Part shown: positions 18,548 to 26,970 of the stretch, piece by piece
Layout of the letters: each line of letters starts with the position of its first letter
How positions within the stretch are numbered: position 1 is the stretch's first letter
NCBI GenBank assembly: GCA_937891595.1
Contig: CALATF010000012.1
Location: 1-40,696 of the forward strand
Direction of reading: 5' to 3'
DNA length: 40,696 bases
Source of the DNA: an uncultured Clostridia bacterium
GTDB lineage: Bacteria; Bacillota; Clostridia; Christensenellales; UBA1242
Program-made: the position numbers and the translations under genes
Notes under the pieces: generated by a model
Databases searched by the model: none
What the model saw: only the letters and a program-made list of their open reading frames with translations
What the model was told of the DNA's origin: nothing

Positions 18548-19186
18548 ATGTTTGAATATGTTCCGAAAAGTGAATATCAACCCATACAAAAATATGTTGA
18601 ATCAGTAATAAACAAAGTTCAAAAAGATTTGCGTAAAAAGGGTATAGTTACTTTTCAATATCATCTTATTGGAAGTGCCGGTAAAAGGCATCTTATAACT
18701 AGAGAAATTAATGGTAATAGGGGATTTGATTTTGATTATAACTTTGTGATACAAAAATATAATCCAGATTATCAAAAACCTAAGGAATTAAAAAAGGTAT
18801 TTATTAACGAATTTAATAAATACTTTGGCTCTAATTATGAGTGTGCCGAGGATTCTACTTCAGTGTTCACAATTAAAAACATAGATAAAACAAAATCAAA
18901 GATAATACATAGCTTTGACTTTGCTATTGTTGACTATGTTTATGACTCTGAAGATAGATTACGACAAAGATACATAAGGTTTGATAAAAATACTAAAGGA
19001 TATTCTTGGTCTTTTAGAAAACTTCATAATGACCATAGCGATTATGAAGAACTTATAAAAGAAGAAGGTTTATGGGATAAGTTGAGAGATTTATATCTTG
19101 AAAACAAAAACAAAGAACCACATAAAAAATCAAGAATAGTTTATTATCAAACAATAGATACAATTTTCAAAAGACACTTCCAGTAA
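18548..19186 (+). CDS. nucleotidyltransferase-fold protein
   Basis: A 212-residue protein with the pol-beta-type nucleotidyltransferase signature: IGSAGK (Gly42-Ser43), then GFDFDYNFVI giving the D-x-D pair (Asp61, Asp63), and a later FDFAIVDY strand supplying a third acidic residue (~125). The C-terminal part is helical and Lys-rich. Related folds include minimal nucleotidyltransferases, type II/IV antitoxins or toxins and CD-NTases; the protein is shorter than typical CD-NTases and no effector gene lies beside it, so a signalling role is not supported. GGAGG 6 bases upstream fixes the start. It has its own terminator and is flanked by direct copies of the small unknown gene, like a mobile cassette. 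Confidence 0.65.
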   Translation: MFEYVPKSEYQPIQKYVESVINKVQKDLRKKGIVTFQYHLIGSAGKRHLITREINGNRGFDFDYNFVIQKYNPDYQKPKELKKVFINEFNKYFGSNYECAEDSTSVFTIKNIDKTKSKIIHSFDFAIVDYVYDSEDRLRQRYIRFDKNTKGYSWSFRKLHNDHSDYEELIKEEGLWDKLRDLYLENKNKEPHKKSRIVYYQTIDTIFKRHFQ

Positions 19187-19190
19187 AAAG

Positions 19191-19218
19191 CATCCCTACT
19201 TCGGTAGGGGTGTTTTTT
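19191..19218 (+). terminator. terminator of the nucleotidyltransferase gene (UUCG tetraloop)
   Basis: CATCCCTAC (19191-19199) pairs with GTAGGGGTG (19204-19212) with one G-T wobble around a TTCG tetraloop, followed by six T. It begins 5 bases after the stop codon, so the gene is a self-contained transcription unit. Confidence 0.9.
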
Positions 19219-19231
19219 ATATTCATATAAA

Positions 19232-19424
19232 ACCAAAAGTCAGCCTCGAAGAAATCAACTTGCGTTATGCTGCCCTAAAACGCAAAGATATGTTTAAAGA
19301 AATCACAGACATAAAATTTAACACATTCGTAGCCTATCGCCACCTAATTGCCATAGCCATCACCTTCCAAAACGACCACGGCAAATCTGTAGACCATTAC
19401 CTAAAAAAGTATGGGTTATTCTAA
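19232..19424 (+). pseudogene. 5'-truncated second copy of the small unknown gene
   Basis: Aligns without gaps to 18202-18394. In the matching frame it reads VSLEEINLRYAALKRKDMFK and ends in YLKKYGLF with a stop at 19422. Differences are mostly third-base changes. The N-terminal half present in the upstream copy is missing; the copy begins right after the terminator of the nucleotidyltransferase gene and has no start codon or ribosome binding site of its own. It is therefore a truncated duplicate or a recombination scar. Confidence 0.75.
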
Positions 19425-19431
19425 AAACAAA

Positions 19432-19456
19432 AACCTGTTAGAAATAACAGGTTTTT
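19432..19456 (+). terminator. terminator after the truncated copy (GAAA tetraloop)
   Basis: AACCTGTTA (19432-19440) and TAACAGGTT (19445-19453) form a perfect stem closed by a GAAA tetraloop and followed by T residues. It sits 8 bases after the stop of the truncated copy, showing that this 3' module came with its own terminator. Confidence 0.85.
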
Positions 19457-19474
19457 ATAATTTAATTTTGAGTT

Positions 19475-19517
19475 TTTTCATTATAGCGCTACAAAATTAT
19501 AAAATATGTGTTATAAT
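19475..19517 (+). promoter_or_regulatory. promoter region of the RnlAB-type operon
   Basis: Two overlapping possibilities: TTTTCA (19475-19480), 17 bases, TATAAA (19498-19503); and an extended -10 TGT-TATAAT (19509-19517) with a weak -35. The second would start the transcript at about 19524, exactly the likely ATG. Neither gives room for a Shine-Dalgarno sequence, and none is visible, so the first gene may be read from a leaderless or near-leaderless mRNA. Confidence 0.5.
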
Positions 19518-19523
19518 ACTAAT

Positions 19524-20825
19524 ATGAATGAAATACTTAAGCAAAAATTTGAAAATGCAATAGTTAAAGAACCCTCTTTAATGGAAGAGGCTTTTTCTGA
19601 TTATTTACAAATTTTGCAAGAAGCTACATTAAGCGATGCATATATTTTAAGCAAGTTAGGAACTAGATTAAGACATCTGGGAGCGGCACAGGAATTCGTA
19701 GATAAAATAGATACTTTCAATTATGAAGATGTAAAACAAAAAAAATATGTAAATGATTCGTATTTATATTGCTTATATAATGCTAAAGTCAGTGCATACG
19801 AATACAATGAAGAAACATTTCAAGAATTTATAGAAGTTTCGGAAAAAATTGTAACAAATTGCGAACAAAAGTCTTGTGAAGAATATAATTATAACCCATA
19901 TGTTTTAACAGTACATAAGGTTATACAAGTATTACGAAGCAGACCAAGTACCAATTATTTTCAAGAATTAAAATGGATAAACAAACTAAATCCAGAATTA
20001 TTGCCGAGCCAACCCAAAGAAATACAAGCTGGAAACGGCAAAACATATGAATTGGCTTCATTAAAAGAATTTTATTATCAAGTTAAAACAAGATGTCTTG
20101 AAAAAATTGAAAATTTTGAAGAATGTGTTGAATGTTGCAATACAGCGCTTAACCTTTTTGATAAATTACATTATAGGAACGGTCTTTGGTTTACAGCAAG
20201 AAAACTTTATTGCGAATGCATGATAACTGGTAAAAAAGAAGATATTGAAAATTATAAAGAAATTGCAGAGAGACATAAATTTTGGTACATGTTTCACAAA
20301 TTGTCAAATATTTATTTATCAAGCGGCGATTTAGAAAATGCGCTGTATTACTCCGCAAAAGCATTATTGTCTGATGAATTTGACTCTGATAAAATGATAA
20401 ATTTATTATATGATTTAGGATTATTATTTGAAAATTCTAATGAAAAATTTAAAGCTAAAGCTTTTTATGAATCTGTATTGTATTATCGAAGCTTGGCTGG
20501 GTGGCATATTCCAGAAGAATTAAGATTTGTAGAAAAAGAATTGAATTTGTTTCGAGATAAAAAGCCAAACATTGAGCAATTGAGAGGCTTTGCTTTAGAA
20601 GTGATAAAAAGCAAAGAAAATTTAATTTGGGGAAAAGTTATAAATATAAATAAAGAAAGAAAATTTGGATTTATTCGTTACGATAAGGATAAGTCAATGT
20701 ATTTCTCTTTAAAAACAATAAAAGTTCCATTAGAAATTGGAAACAAAGTTTTATTTAAAATAGAAACCGTAAATGAGAAGCTGTGTGCTACAGACATTTA
20801 TAAAATTGGAGGAAATAATGGCTAA
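19524..20825 (+). CDS. helical-repeat (TPR-like) protein with C-terminal cold-shock-like domain
   Basis: A 433-residue protein from the ATG at 19524 (an in-frame ATG at 19506 overlaps the -10 box and is less likely). Residues ~1-360 are predicted all-helical with repeated ~34-residue units (for example YCLYNAKVSAYEYNEETF; FHKLSNIYLSSGDLENALYY), typical of TPR-like scaffolds. Residues ~370-428 look like an OB-fold/cold-shock domain: LIWGKVININKERKFGFIRY..., with aromatic residues where RNP motifs lie, GNKVLFKIE and an Ala-Thr-Asp end. This suggests RNA binding. Its stop overlaps the start of the RnlA-like gene by 8 bases, so the proteins should be made together. No counterpart is part of the known E. 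coli rnlAB operon; a role as RNA sensor or toxin regulator is inference. Confidence 0.7.
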   Translation: MNEILKQKFENAIVKEPSLMEEAFSDYLQILQEATLSDAYILSKLGTRLRHLGAAQEFVDKIDTFNYEDVKQKKYVNDSYLYCLYNAKVSAYEYNEETFQEFIEVSEKIVTNCEQKSCEEYNYNPYVLTVHKVIQVLRSRPSTNYFQELKWINKLNPELLPSQPKEIQAGNGKTYELASLKEFYYQVKTRCLEKIENFEECVECCNTALNLFDKLHYRNGLWFTARKLYCECMITGKKEDIENYKEIAERHKFWYMFHKLSNIYLSSGDLENALYYSAKALLSDEFDSDKMINLLYDLGLLFENSNEKFKAKAFYESVLYYRSLAGWHIPEELRFVEKELNLFRDKKPNIEQLRGFALEVIKSKENLIWGKVININKERKFGFIRYDKDKSMYFSLKTIKVPLEIGNKVLFKIETVNEKLCATDIYKIGGNNG

Positions 20826-21843
20826 GATTTTAATAAATAAAGAAGCTATTGAGTATGTATTAGAGACTTTTTTTAAAGAAAATACTCATTGTATTAAAAA
20901 AGAAATAAGAACTTCAGCTAATAAGATAATTTGTAAATTTTGTGTTGAACGAAAAGAATGTCGAGTCGATATTCATATTTTAAAAGATGGTATACGACCA
21001 GTTACTGTTGGAAAACATCACGAAGATTCATCAATTTTATTGAGGTATTTAGAATCAAAAGGAACGATAGACGACCAAGTCTCTCAACAATTTGTTATTA
21101 AAGATAATACTATCTTAAAAGATATTTTAGAATACATAAAAACCGATTTTGAAGGGAAAATAAAAATTGAACAAAAAGAAAATAAATATATTTTAACAAG
21201 TTTTTGTAATGATAAACTTACAATTACTATTAATCAAAATAATATTCTTTTCCAAGGTAAGCCTTATTATACTTTTAACATAGTTTATACATTTATAGCG
21301 AATTTAGATTTAATTTCGTTTGATGAATATGTTTTAATGGGGCAAAATTTTTCTGATGATACTTATTCTCCCAATATAATAAGAAGCAAAATAAAAGATA
21401 TTTTAATACATTCATATGCATACATGGAAGAGGCACAAATCAAATCCATTTCCGGCTCTTTTAGCTTTATAAATAAGAATGTTTCATCTGAAGATTACTC
21501 TTCCCCTTTAACAGGTGTTTTTAAAGCATTGGAAGGCTATATTAAAAAATTACTTACTCAAAAATATGGCTTTATTATAAGAAGCAAGGGAACTTTAAGC
21601 CCTTTCAAAAAAGATAAATCTGGTATAACTGAAATAGACAAAAGAACAGATATTTCAAGCGAAGATAAAGATGCGCTTTATCTTCTATATAAACTATATT
21701 GTGACCAAAGAAACGTATATACTCACAGTACAGTTGATCCTGCTCAAATGAGAGTAATACAAGATTATAAAGAAGCTGAAGAATTAAGAGATAATATATT
21801 GGAAAAAATTGAGAAAACTTATAATATAATATTTAAGGTATAA
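20818..21843 (+). CDS. RnlA-family (RNase LS) toxin, HEPN endoribonuclease
   Basis: A 341-residue protein that matches the layout of E. coli RnlA (357 residues): two N-terminal TBP-like domains, then a HEPN toxin domain. Similarity I can recall by eye includes the second domain (LTITINQNNILFQGKPYYTF and VYTFIANLDLISFDEYVL) and the C terminus, where QRNVYTH gives the HEPN R-x4-H motif (Arg298, His303) followed by VDPAQMRVI as in RnlA. RnlA cleaves mRNA and blocks T4 phage growth when its antitoxin RnlB is lost. GGAGG 4 bases before the ATG at 20818 fixes the start; this ATG overlaps the upstream gene by 8 bases. RnlB-like antitoxin follows after 2 bases. Confidence 0.85.
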   Translation: MAKILINKEAIEYVLETFFKENTHCIKKEIRTSANKIICKFCVERKECRVDIHILKDGIRPVTVGKHHEDSSILLRYLESKGTIDDQVSQQFVIKDNTILKDILEYIKTDFEGKIKIEQKENKYILTSFCNDKLTITINQNNILFQGKPYYTFNIVYTFIANLDLISFDEYVLMGQNFSDDTYSPNIIRSKIKDILIHSYAYMEEAQIKSISGSFSFINKNVSSEDYSSPLTGVFKALEGYIKKLLTQKYGFIIRSKGTLSPFKKDKSGITEIDKRTDISSEDKDALYLLYKLYCDQRNVYTHSTVDPAQMRVIQDYKEAEELRDNILEKIEKTYNIIFKV

Positions 21844-21845
21844 AA

Positions 21846-22181
21846 ATGAAAAGTTTTGAATTATTTAAATTAAATGAATATGAAAGTTATGTTTTATTAT
21901 TATCAAATGATGATATATATTTTTTGTATGATAAAATAAAAAAAGAAGCAAAAACCGATAAGATTTTGGTTGACATGTTTTATAGAAATGGTTATTCATT
22001 TAATCGTTTTATAGAGTTGATTTTTGCAGAAGATAATAATATAAAAACAAGAATTTTAAACCCAAGATGTGTGCCAGAAAGTATTAAAGATAATACTCAT
22101 GATTACTTTGCTCAAAATAAAAATCTTTTAAATAATTCTACATTGTCAACAAGTATTAAAAATTTTATGTTTGCAAGATAA
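21846..22181 (+). CDS. RnlB-family antitoxin
   Basis: A 111-residue acidic/hydrophobic protein 2 bases after the RnlA-like stop. The central segment ILVDMFYRNGYSFNRFIEL resembles the ILFDLLCANGPEWNRF region I recall from E. coli RnlB (123 residues), and size and gene order fit. RnlB binds the HEPN site of RnlA and blocks its RNase activity; instability of the antitoxin after phage host shut-off releases the toxin. The ribosome binding site is weak (AAGG), so translation may depend on coupling to the toxin gene. No terminator is clear in 22182-22277. Confidence 0.75.
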   Translation: MKSFELFKLNEYESYVLLLSNDDIYFLYDKIKKEAKTDKILVDMFYRNGYSFNRFIELIFAEDNNIKTRILNPRCVPESIKDNTHDYFAQNKNLLNNSTLSTSIKNFMFAR

Positions 22182-22277
22182 ACCATGATTTACTGTTTTT
22201 AAAAAATACTCAACAATATGAATACTTGATTTGACTTTAATATATAAAGATGAGTGTATTTTTGAAAATGTTAATTT

Positions 22278-22514
22278 TTAATCCTTTATTAAAAATTTAA
22301 TAACAAACTCAATAATTTGGTCAACTTCGATAGAGTGGAGTTGACCTTTTTCTATGTCTAGATAAAGATATTCTTTCCATTTGTCTTTGGAAAAATCTTT
22401 TAGAAATTTGTCTTCTAATTCTACAACTTTGTTGAGCTGAAGTTTGTAGTCGGCAGGCATCTTCTCTTCATAATATTTTTCTCTAATAATTTCTGCTAAA
22501 ACTTTATTATACAT
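22278..22514 (-). CDS. small hypothetical protein, divergent from the MORC/Z1 operon
   Basis: A 78-residue protein from the ATG at 22512-22514, which has GAGGTG just upstream; an in-frame ATG at 22571 lacks such a site. It is charged and predicted helical (YNKVLAEIIREKYYEE; then a Lys/Glu-rich middle), resembling in shape the small DUF6809-like proteins of Clostridia, but I cannot assign it firmly. No helix-turn-helix is evident. Its promoter shares a palindrome with the divergent defence operon, so it could be a regulator or simply a neighbour. It converges on rnlB. Confidence 0.6.
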   Translation of the reverse strand: MYNKVLAEIIREKYYEEKMPADYKLQLNKVVELEDKFLKDFSKDKWKEYLYLDIEKGQLHSIEVDQIIEFVIKFLIKD

Positions 22515-22588
22515 AAACACCTCACATAAATAGTTGGTGTGTGTTTTAACTCTTTCAAAAATTAATTGCAAGCATTTTCTAAAAATAA

Positions 22589-22639
22589 ATTATATTTATT
22601 TTGTATTTTAATACAAAAACCGAAAAATTGTGTTATAAT
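22589..22639. promoter_or_regulatory. divergent promoters with a shared 20-base palindrome
   Basis: Minus strand: TTGTAT (22611-22616) and TATAAT (22589-22594) with a 16-base spacer, driving the 78-residue gene. Plus strand: extended -10 TGT-TATAAT (22631-22639), driving the MORC/Z1 operon. Between them TTTTGTATT (22599-22607) and AATACAAAA (22610-22618) form a perfect 9-bp palindrome with a 2-base centre. It covers the -35 positions of both promoters, as an operator would. Confidence 0.6.
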
Positions 22640-22685
22640 GACTTTATATAAGATTTTATATAGAATTATGTTTTGGGAGGTAATG

Positions 22686-24188
22686 ATGGCAAAGAGAATA
22701 AAAAACATTCCATCTCCAAGTATTTTAATGAATTCAATGCGTTCGATTGGATATTCTTTTAAATCCGCTGTTGCAGATATCCTTGATAATTCTATTTCTG
22801 CAGAAGCAAAAAATATTTGGATTTACTTCCCATTATATAATCAAAAAAGTTTATATTTTGCCATTTTGGACGATGGCAATGGCATGGATGAAACGGAACT
22901 TTTAAACGCAATGAAATATGGCAGTGAAAGAGAATTATATGGAGATAATGATTTAGGTAGATTTGGCATTGGTTTAAAATCTGCTTCACTATCTCAATGT
23001 AAAGTTCTAACCGTTATATCAAAGAAGGCAAATAAATGTTATGCATTACGCTGGGATTTAGATCTAATTGTTGATGAATGGGAGTGTTTAGAATTAGATC
23101 GTGATGAAATCCAAAAATGTCCTTGTATTGAAAAGTTGATAAATTTAAAACAAGGAACTTTAGTAATTTGGCAAAATTTTGATATAGCATACAAAAAATC
23201 GAATGGACACACTTACGAATATTTATCTGAAAAATTAGATGAAACAGATTCGCATTTAAGATTGATATTCCACAGATTTATGAATAGAAAAATCAATCCA
23301 ATTCGTTTCTATATTAATGATGATATTTTAACGGGATTTGATCCATTTTTAGAACATCATCCAAAAGTAGATCCTAAGAAGGCTACAGATATTCCTGTTG
23401 AGTATGAGGAAAATAAAAAGATAAAGAAAGCAAACATAAAAGTTCAGCAATATATTTTGCCACATCAAAACGATTTAGACAAAGAAGACATTGATTTAAT
23501 AGGTGGTATGGAATCTTTAAAAGACAATCAAGGTTTCTTTGTGTACCGAAATGATAGATTGATTATATATGGAACATGGTTTAATTTATCTTCTAAGCAT
23601 GTAAATACAGAACTGTATAAGTATGGAAGAATTAAGGTTGATATTCCTAATACATTAGATGATATTTGGGATATTGATATAAAAAAGCAAAATGCAGTAA
23701 TACCTAAAAATATAATAAATCTTTTAAGGAAATCGGTTATAAATGTTTGCGAAATTTCGAAAGAAAAGACTGGTAAACGTGCGAGATTGGTAAAAAATCA
23801 AGAAACAGATAATATTTGGTTAAAAACAGAAAGTAGAACAGGTAAAGATTTATTTCATATAAACACAGATTCTCCTTTTGTAAAACATTACCTAGACTCT
23901 TTTAGTGATGCAGATAAAGGTAAAGTATTAAGATTTATAGATGCTTTATCAGCAAGTTTGCCATTTGATGATATTTATGTGTCCGTATGTAACAAAAATA
24001 ATGAGACGGCAGTTCAAGATGATATAAAAGATTCTTTAATATTAATGGGGATTGAACAATTTAAGCAAATTAAAGAAACTAGACAATGTAGTGATGAATT
24101 AGCTTTAGAAAAACTTTGTAAATATCCTCCATTTGATAATGAAGAAATATCTGTTGAAATAAAAAGGAGACTTCAAGGTGGCAAATAA
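22686..24188 (+). CDS. MORC/MutL-like GHKL ATPase of a Z1-type defence system
   Basis: A 500-residue protein with the GHKL ATP-binding fold: N box VADILDNSISA (residues ~29-39, Asp31 in the place where many members have catalytic Glu, as seen in some prokaryotic MORC-like proteins), G1 DDGNGMD (~62), and G2 GRFGIGLKSAS (~91). An S5-like domain follows, and the C terminus is helical. Comparative genomics (the prokaryotic MORC family of Iyer, Abhiman and Aravind) places such ATPases with Z1 helicases, nucleases and methylases in restriction-like systems. GGGAGG at 22675-22680 supports ATG 22686 over the ATG at 22683. Its stop overlaps the next GTG start by 11 bases. Confidence 0.88.
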   Translation: MAKRIKNIPSPSILMNSMRSIGYSFKSAVADILDNSISAEAKNIWIYFPLYNQKSLYFAILDDGNGMDETELLNAMKYGSERELYGDNDLGRFGIGLKSASLSQCKVLTVISKKANKCYALRWDLDLIVDEWECLELDRDEIQKCPCIEKLINLKQGTLVIWQNFDIAYKKSNGHTYEYLSEKLDETDSHLRLIFHRFMNRKINPIRFYINDDILTGFDPFLEHHPKVDPKKATDIPVEYEENKKIKKANIKVQQYILPHQNDLDKEDIDLIGGMESLKDNQGFFVYRNDRLIIYGTWFNLSSKHVNTELYKYGRIKVDIPNTLDDIWDIDIKKQNAVIPKNIINLLRKSVINVCEISKEKTGKRARLVKNQETDNIWLKTESRTGKDLFHINTDSPFVKHYLDSFSDADKGKVLRFIDALSASLPFDDIYVSVCNKNNETAVQDDIKDSLILMGIEQFKQIKETRQCSDELALEKLCKYPPFDNEEISVEIKRRLQGGK

Positions 24189-26970
24189 TAGAAATGAAAT
24201 AATAAGTATATGGATGAATTTGTTTTCAGGTCATTATCAAACATCAAAATTGATTAATCCTTTAATTAAAATAGATGAAACTTTTATCGAACAGTTTTTT
24301 GAAAAAATATTAGATCAATATGGTGATGGTGTATCTGTTAGCGAGGAAGAGAAAGAAGATATCATTAGAAAAATAAAAGCATCGTATTCTATACATCAAG
24401 AAGAAGGGTGCGCGATTGTTGGTGATTATGATCATGATTTTGATTGGTATAAGAAACTAAAACAATCAAAAGAGTATTCTGATTATTATTGGGGAAGATA
24501 CAAAGGTCATTTAATCAATAAACAGTTTCCAGAAGGAATTATTAATAGATTAGAAAATACAACATTAGAAAAAGTAATGTCTTACATCGGAAATCCAAAG
24601 GAAGAAACACCTTACTCAATAAGAGGTCTTGTTGTTGGTGATGTTCAATCTGGTAAAACTTCGAATTATATAGGATTAATTTCAAAAGCTGCAGATGCGG
24701 GATATAAAGTAATATTCTTGTTGACGGGTACCATTGAAAGTTTAAGAAGACAAACACAAATTCGTGTTGAGGAAGGATTTATTGGATATGATTCAGTAAA
24801 TGCGGTTGATGTTGGTGTTGGAAGGGGAGAGAAAACTCCAATAGCATTTACTAGCAGAGAAAAAGACTTTGTTGGTAGCAATGATCAAAATACTACTTAT
24901 AAAATAAGTAGCAATTCAGAGCCAATGATTTTTGTAATAAAGAAAAATGTTTCGGTTTTGAAGAAAATATATGCATCTCTTAAAAATATTAATACAAATC
25001 AATTCAATCAGAAGATTGAAGCTCCGATGATTATGATTGATGATGAGGCGGATAATGCGAGTATTAATACAAATAAACCTGAGAACGATCCTACAAAAAT
25101 AAACAACTATATAAGAAAGATATTGGCGTTGTTTTCTAGAAATTCATATGTTGGGTTTACGGCAACACCTTTTGCAAACGTGTTTATAAGTTATGATACA
25201 GATAATGAGATGTTGGCCGATGATTTGTTCCCAAAAGACTTTATATATGCACTTGAATCTCCAAGTAATTATTGTGGTGCAAGAAAATATTTCTTTGAGA
25301 AAAATAATAATATAGAATTTATACAAGATGCCAATAATGATATTTTTCCTATGTCTCATAAAAAAGATTGGCAAGGAGATTATTTATTTGGTTCTTTCTA
25401 TAAGTCAATAAATACATTTTTATTAGTTAATGCGTTGAGAGATAAGAGAGAAGTTTTAAAAAATACTCACAGATCAATGTTAATAAACGTTTCTAGATTT
25501 ACCAATGTTCAAATGGTTATTAGAGATATAGTTGAAGAATATTTTGGATTAGTAAAAAGAACCATAAAACAAACATATAAGAGTAGAAAAGAAGATTATT
25601 TAAAAAATCCTATAATTAAAAAGCTGTACGATCTTTATAATAGTGAATTTGCAAATTTAGAGTATTATGGCAAAAGATACACATGGGAAGATGTTTTTGT
25701 AATTTTATATGATTCAATAAAAGATATACAAATAGCTGTTGTAAACTCTTCTAAAAACTCAACAAAATTAAACTATGATGATCACAAAAAAGATGGTTTA
25801 AGGGTTATTGCAATTGGGGGATTGGCCTTGTCAAGAGGTTTAACTTTGGAAGGTTTATGTGTTAGTTATTTTTATAGAAATACCGCAACATTTGATGTTT
25901 TGATGCAAATGGGTCGTTGGTTTGGTTATAGAGATGACTATGCTGATGTTTGTAAAATATGGTTAACAAGGGCTTCTTTCGAGTATTATAAAGAAATTAG
26001 TGAGTCTACAGAAAATTTAAAGAAAGACATTAGAAAGATGGGAGAACAAAACAAGAGACCTCAAGATTATGGTATAAGGGTTAGAAATAATTCTTCTGCA
26101 TTAGGTATAACTGCTGCAAATAAAATGAGAAGCACGAAGAAAAAGATTATAAGAAAATCTTTTTATGGAAATGTTTTTGAAACCCCATATCTATATAGAA
26201 GAATGGATTATATGCGTAGCAATATTGAAAAAAGTATAGAGTTTTTAAGTGGATTAAATGAAAAACAAAAAGATTGCTCTGTAAAACACCCATATTTTAA
26301 TGATGTAGAAAAATCTAAAATTATTGCATTGCTTAAAGTTTTATATATCCATGAAGCAAATGAGAATTTTGATACAAGACAATTAGTTGAGTTTATTCAA
26401 AATGAAGACTCATACGATAACTTTGATGTTTTAGTAATGGGTGGTGACTCAAAACTAACCTTTAATATTAATTCCATAATTCAAGATAAATGTGTGGATA
26501 GGCAATATGATATTGTTAATAAAGGCACAGATAAGAATGATGAGATAATTAGAATGAGTAAACAAAGAGCTCACTTGTGGGGTCCAAGAGATACTTCTTT
26601 TGGCTTAGATCCACAAACTATAAAAAATATTAATAATACATTTAATTCAATTAGTGCTCAAGATTATATGATTGAAGGAAGGAATCCTCTTTTGATTATC
26701 TACTTTATTAATCCAAAAAATACTGATCAAACAGAGGAAGAGATTCACACTTCAAATCAATCTGTAAAAGAGCAAATTTCGGATATTGTTGAATTATCTT
26801 TAGATTTGGCAAAAGAAAAGAACAAGTTTTTAGTTGGTTATGCGATAGGTTTTCCTAAAAAACAAGGATCAATATCTAATGGTGCTGTACATTATGTTGT
26901 TAACAGAACCTGTAGTTATTATGACAAACAACATGATGAAGATATGCAAATGTACGGAGAAGAAATATGA
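24178..26970 (+). CDS. Z1 domain superfamily 2 helicase/ATPase
   Basis: A 930-residue protein with helicase motifs of the Z1 family: Walker A GDVQSGKTSNY (~155), motif II MIDDEAD (~288), motif III GFTATPFANVF (~327), GLALSRGLTLEGL (motif V) and MQMGRWFGYRDD (motif VI, ~578). The C-terminal ~300 residues form the Z1-specific part. The protein probably translocates on or remodels DNA for the partner nuclease. The start is a GTG at 24178 with AAGGAGA upstream, inside the end of the MORC gene; its stop overlaps the next ATG as ATGA. The tight overlaps argue for fixed stoichiometry of a complex. Confidence 0.92.
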   Translation: MANNRNEIISIWMNLFSGHYQTSKLINPLIKIDETFIEQFFEKILDQYGDGVSVSEEEKEDIIRKIKASYSIHQEEGCAIVGDYDHDFDWYKKLKQSKEYSDYYWGRYKGHLINKQFPEGIINRLENTTLEKVMSYIGNPKEETPYSIRGLVVGDVQSGKTSNYIGLISKAADAGYKVIFLLTGTIESLRRQTQIRVEEGFIGYDSVNAVDVGVGRGEKTPIAFTSREKDFVGSNDQNTTYKISSNSEPMIFVIKKNVSVLKKIYASLKNINTNQFNQKIEAPMIMIDDEADNASINTNKPENDPTKINNYIRKILALFSRNSYVGFTATPFANVFISYDTDNEMLADDLFPKDFIYALESPSNYCGARKYFFEKNNNIEFIQDANNDIFPMSHKKDWQGDYLFGSFYKSINTFLLVNALRDKREVLKNTHRSMLINVSRFTNVQMVIRDIVEEYFGLVKRTIKQTYKSRKEDYLKNPIIKKLYDLYNSEFANLEYYGKRYTWEDVFVILYDSIKDIQIAVVNSSKNSTKLNYDDHKKDGLRVIAIGGLALSRGLTLEGLCVSYFYRNTATFDVLMQMGRWFGYRDDYADVCKIWLTRASFEYYKEISESTENLKKDIRKMGEQNKRPQDYGIRVRNNSSALGITAANKMRSTKKKIIRKSFYGNVFETPYLYRRMDYMRSNIEKSIEFLSGLNEKQKDCSVKHPYFNDVEKSKIIALLKVLYIHEANENFDTRQLVEFIQNEDSYDNFDVLVMGGDSKLTFNINSIIQDKCVDRQYDIVNKGTDKNDEIIRMSKQRAHLWGPRDTSFGLDPQTIKNINNTFNSISAQDYMIEGRNPLLIIYFINPKNTDQTEEEIHTSNQSVKEQISDIVELSLDLAKEKNKFLVGYAIGFPKKQGSISNGAVHYVVNRTCSYYDKQHDEDMQMYGEEI

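Noticed and set aside
18548..19186. CBASS cyclase
   Set aside because: The nucleotidyltransferase is only 212 residues and there is no effector, Cap2/Cap3 or other CBASS gene next to it.
22182..22277. Terminator after rnlB from AAAAATACTC and GAGTGTATTTTT
   Set aside because: The arms are ~40 bases apart and need a two-base bulge; too weak to call.
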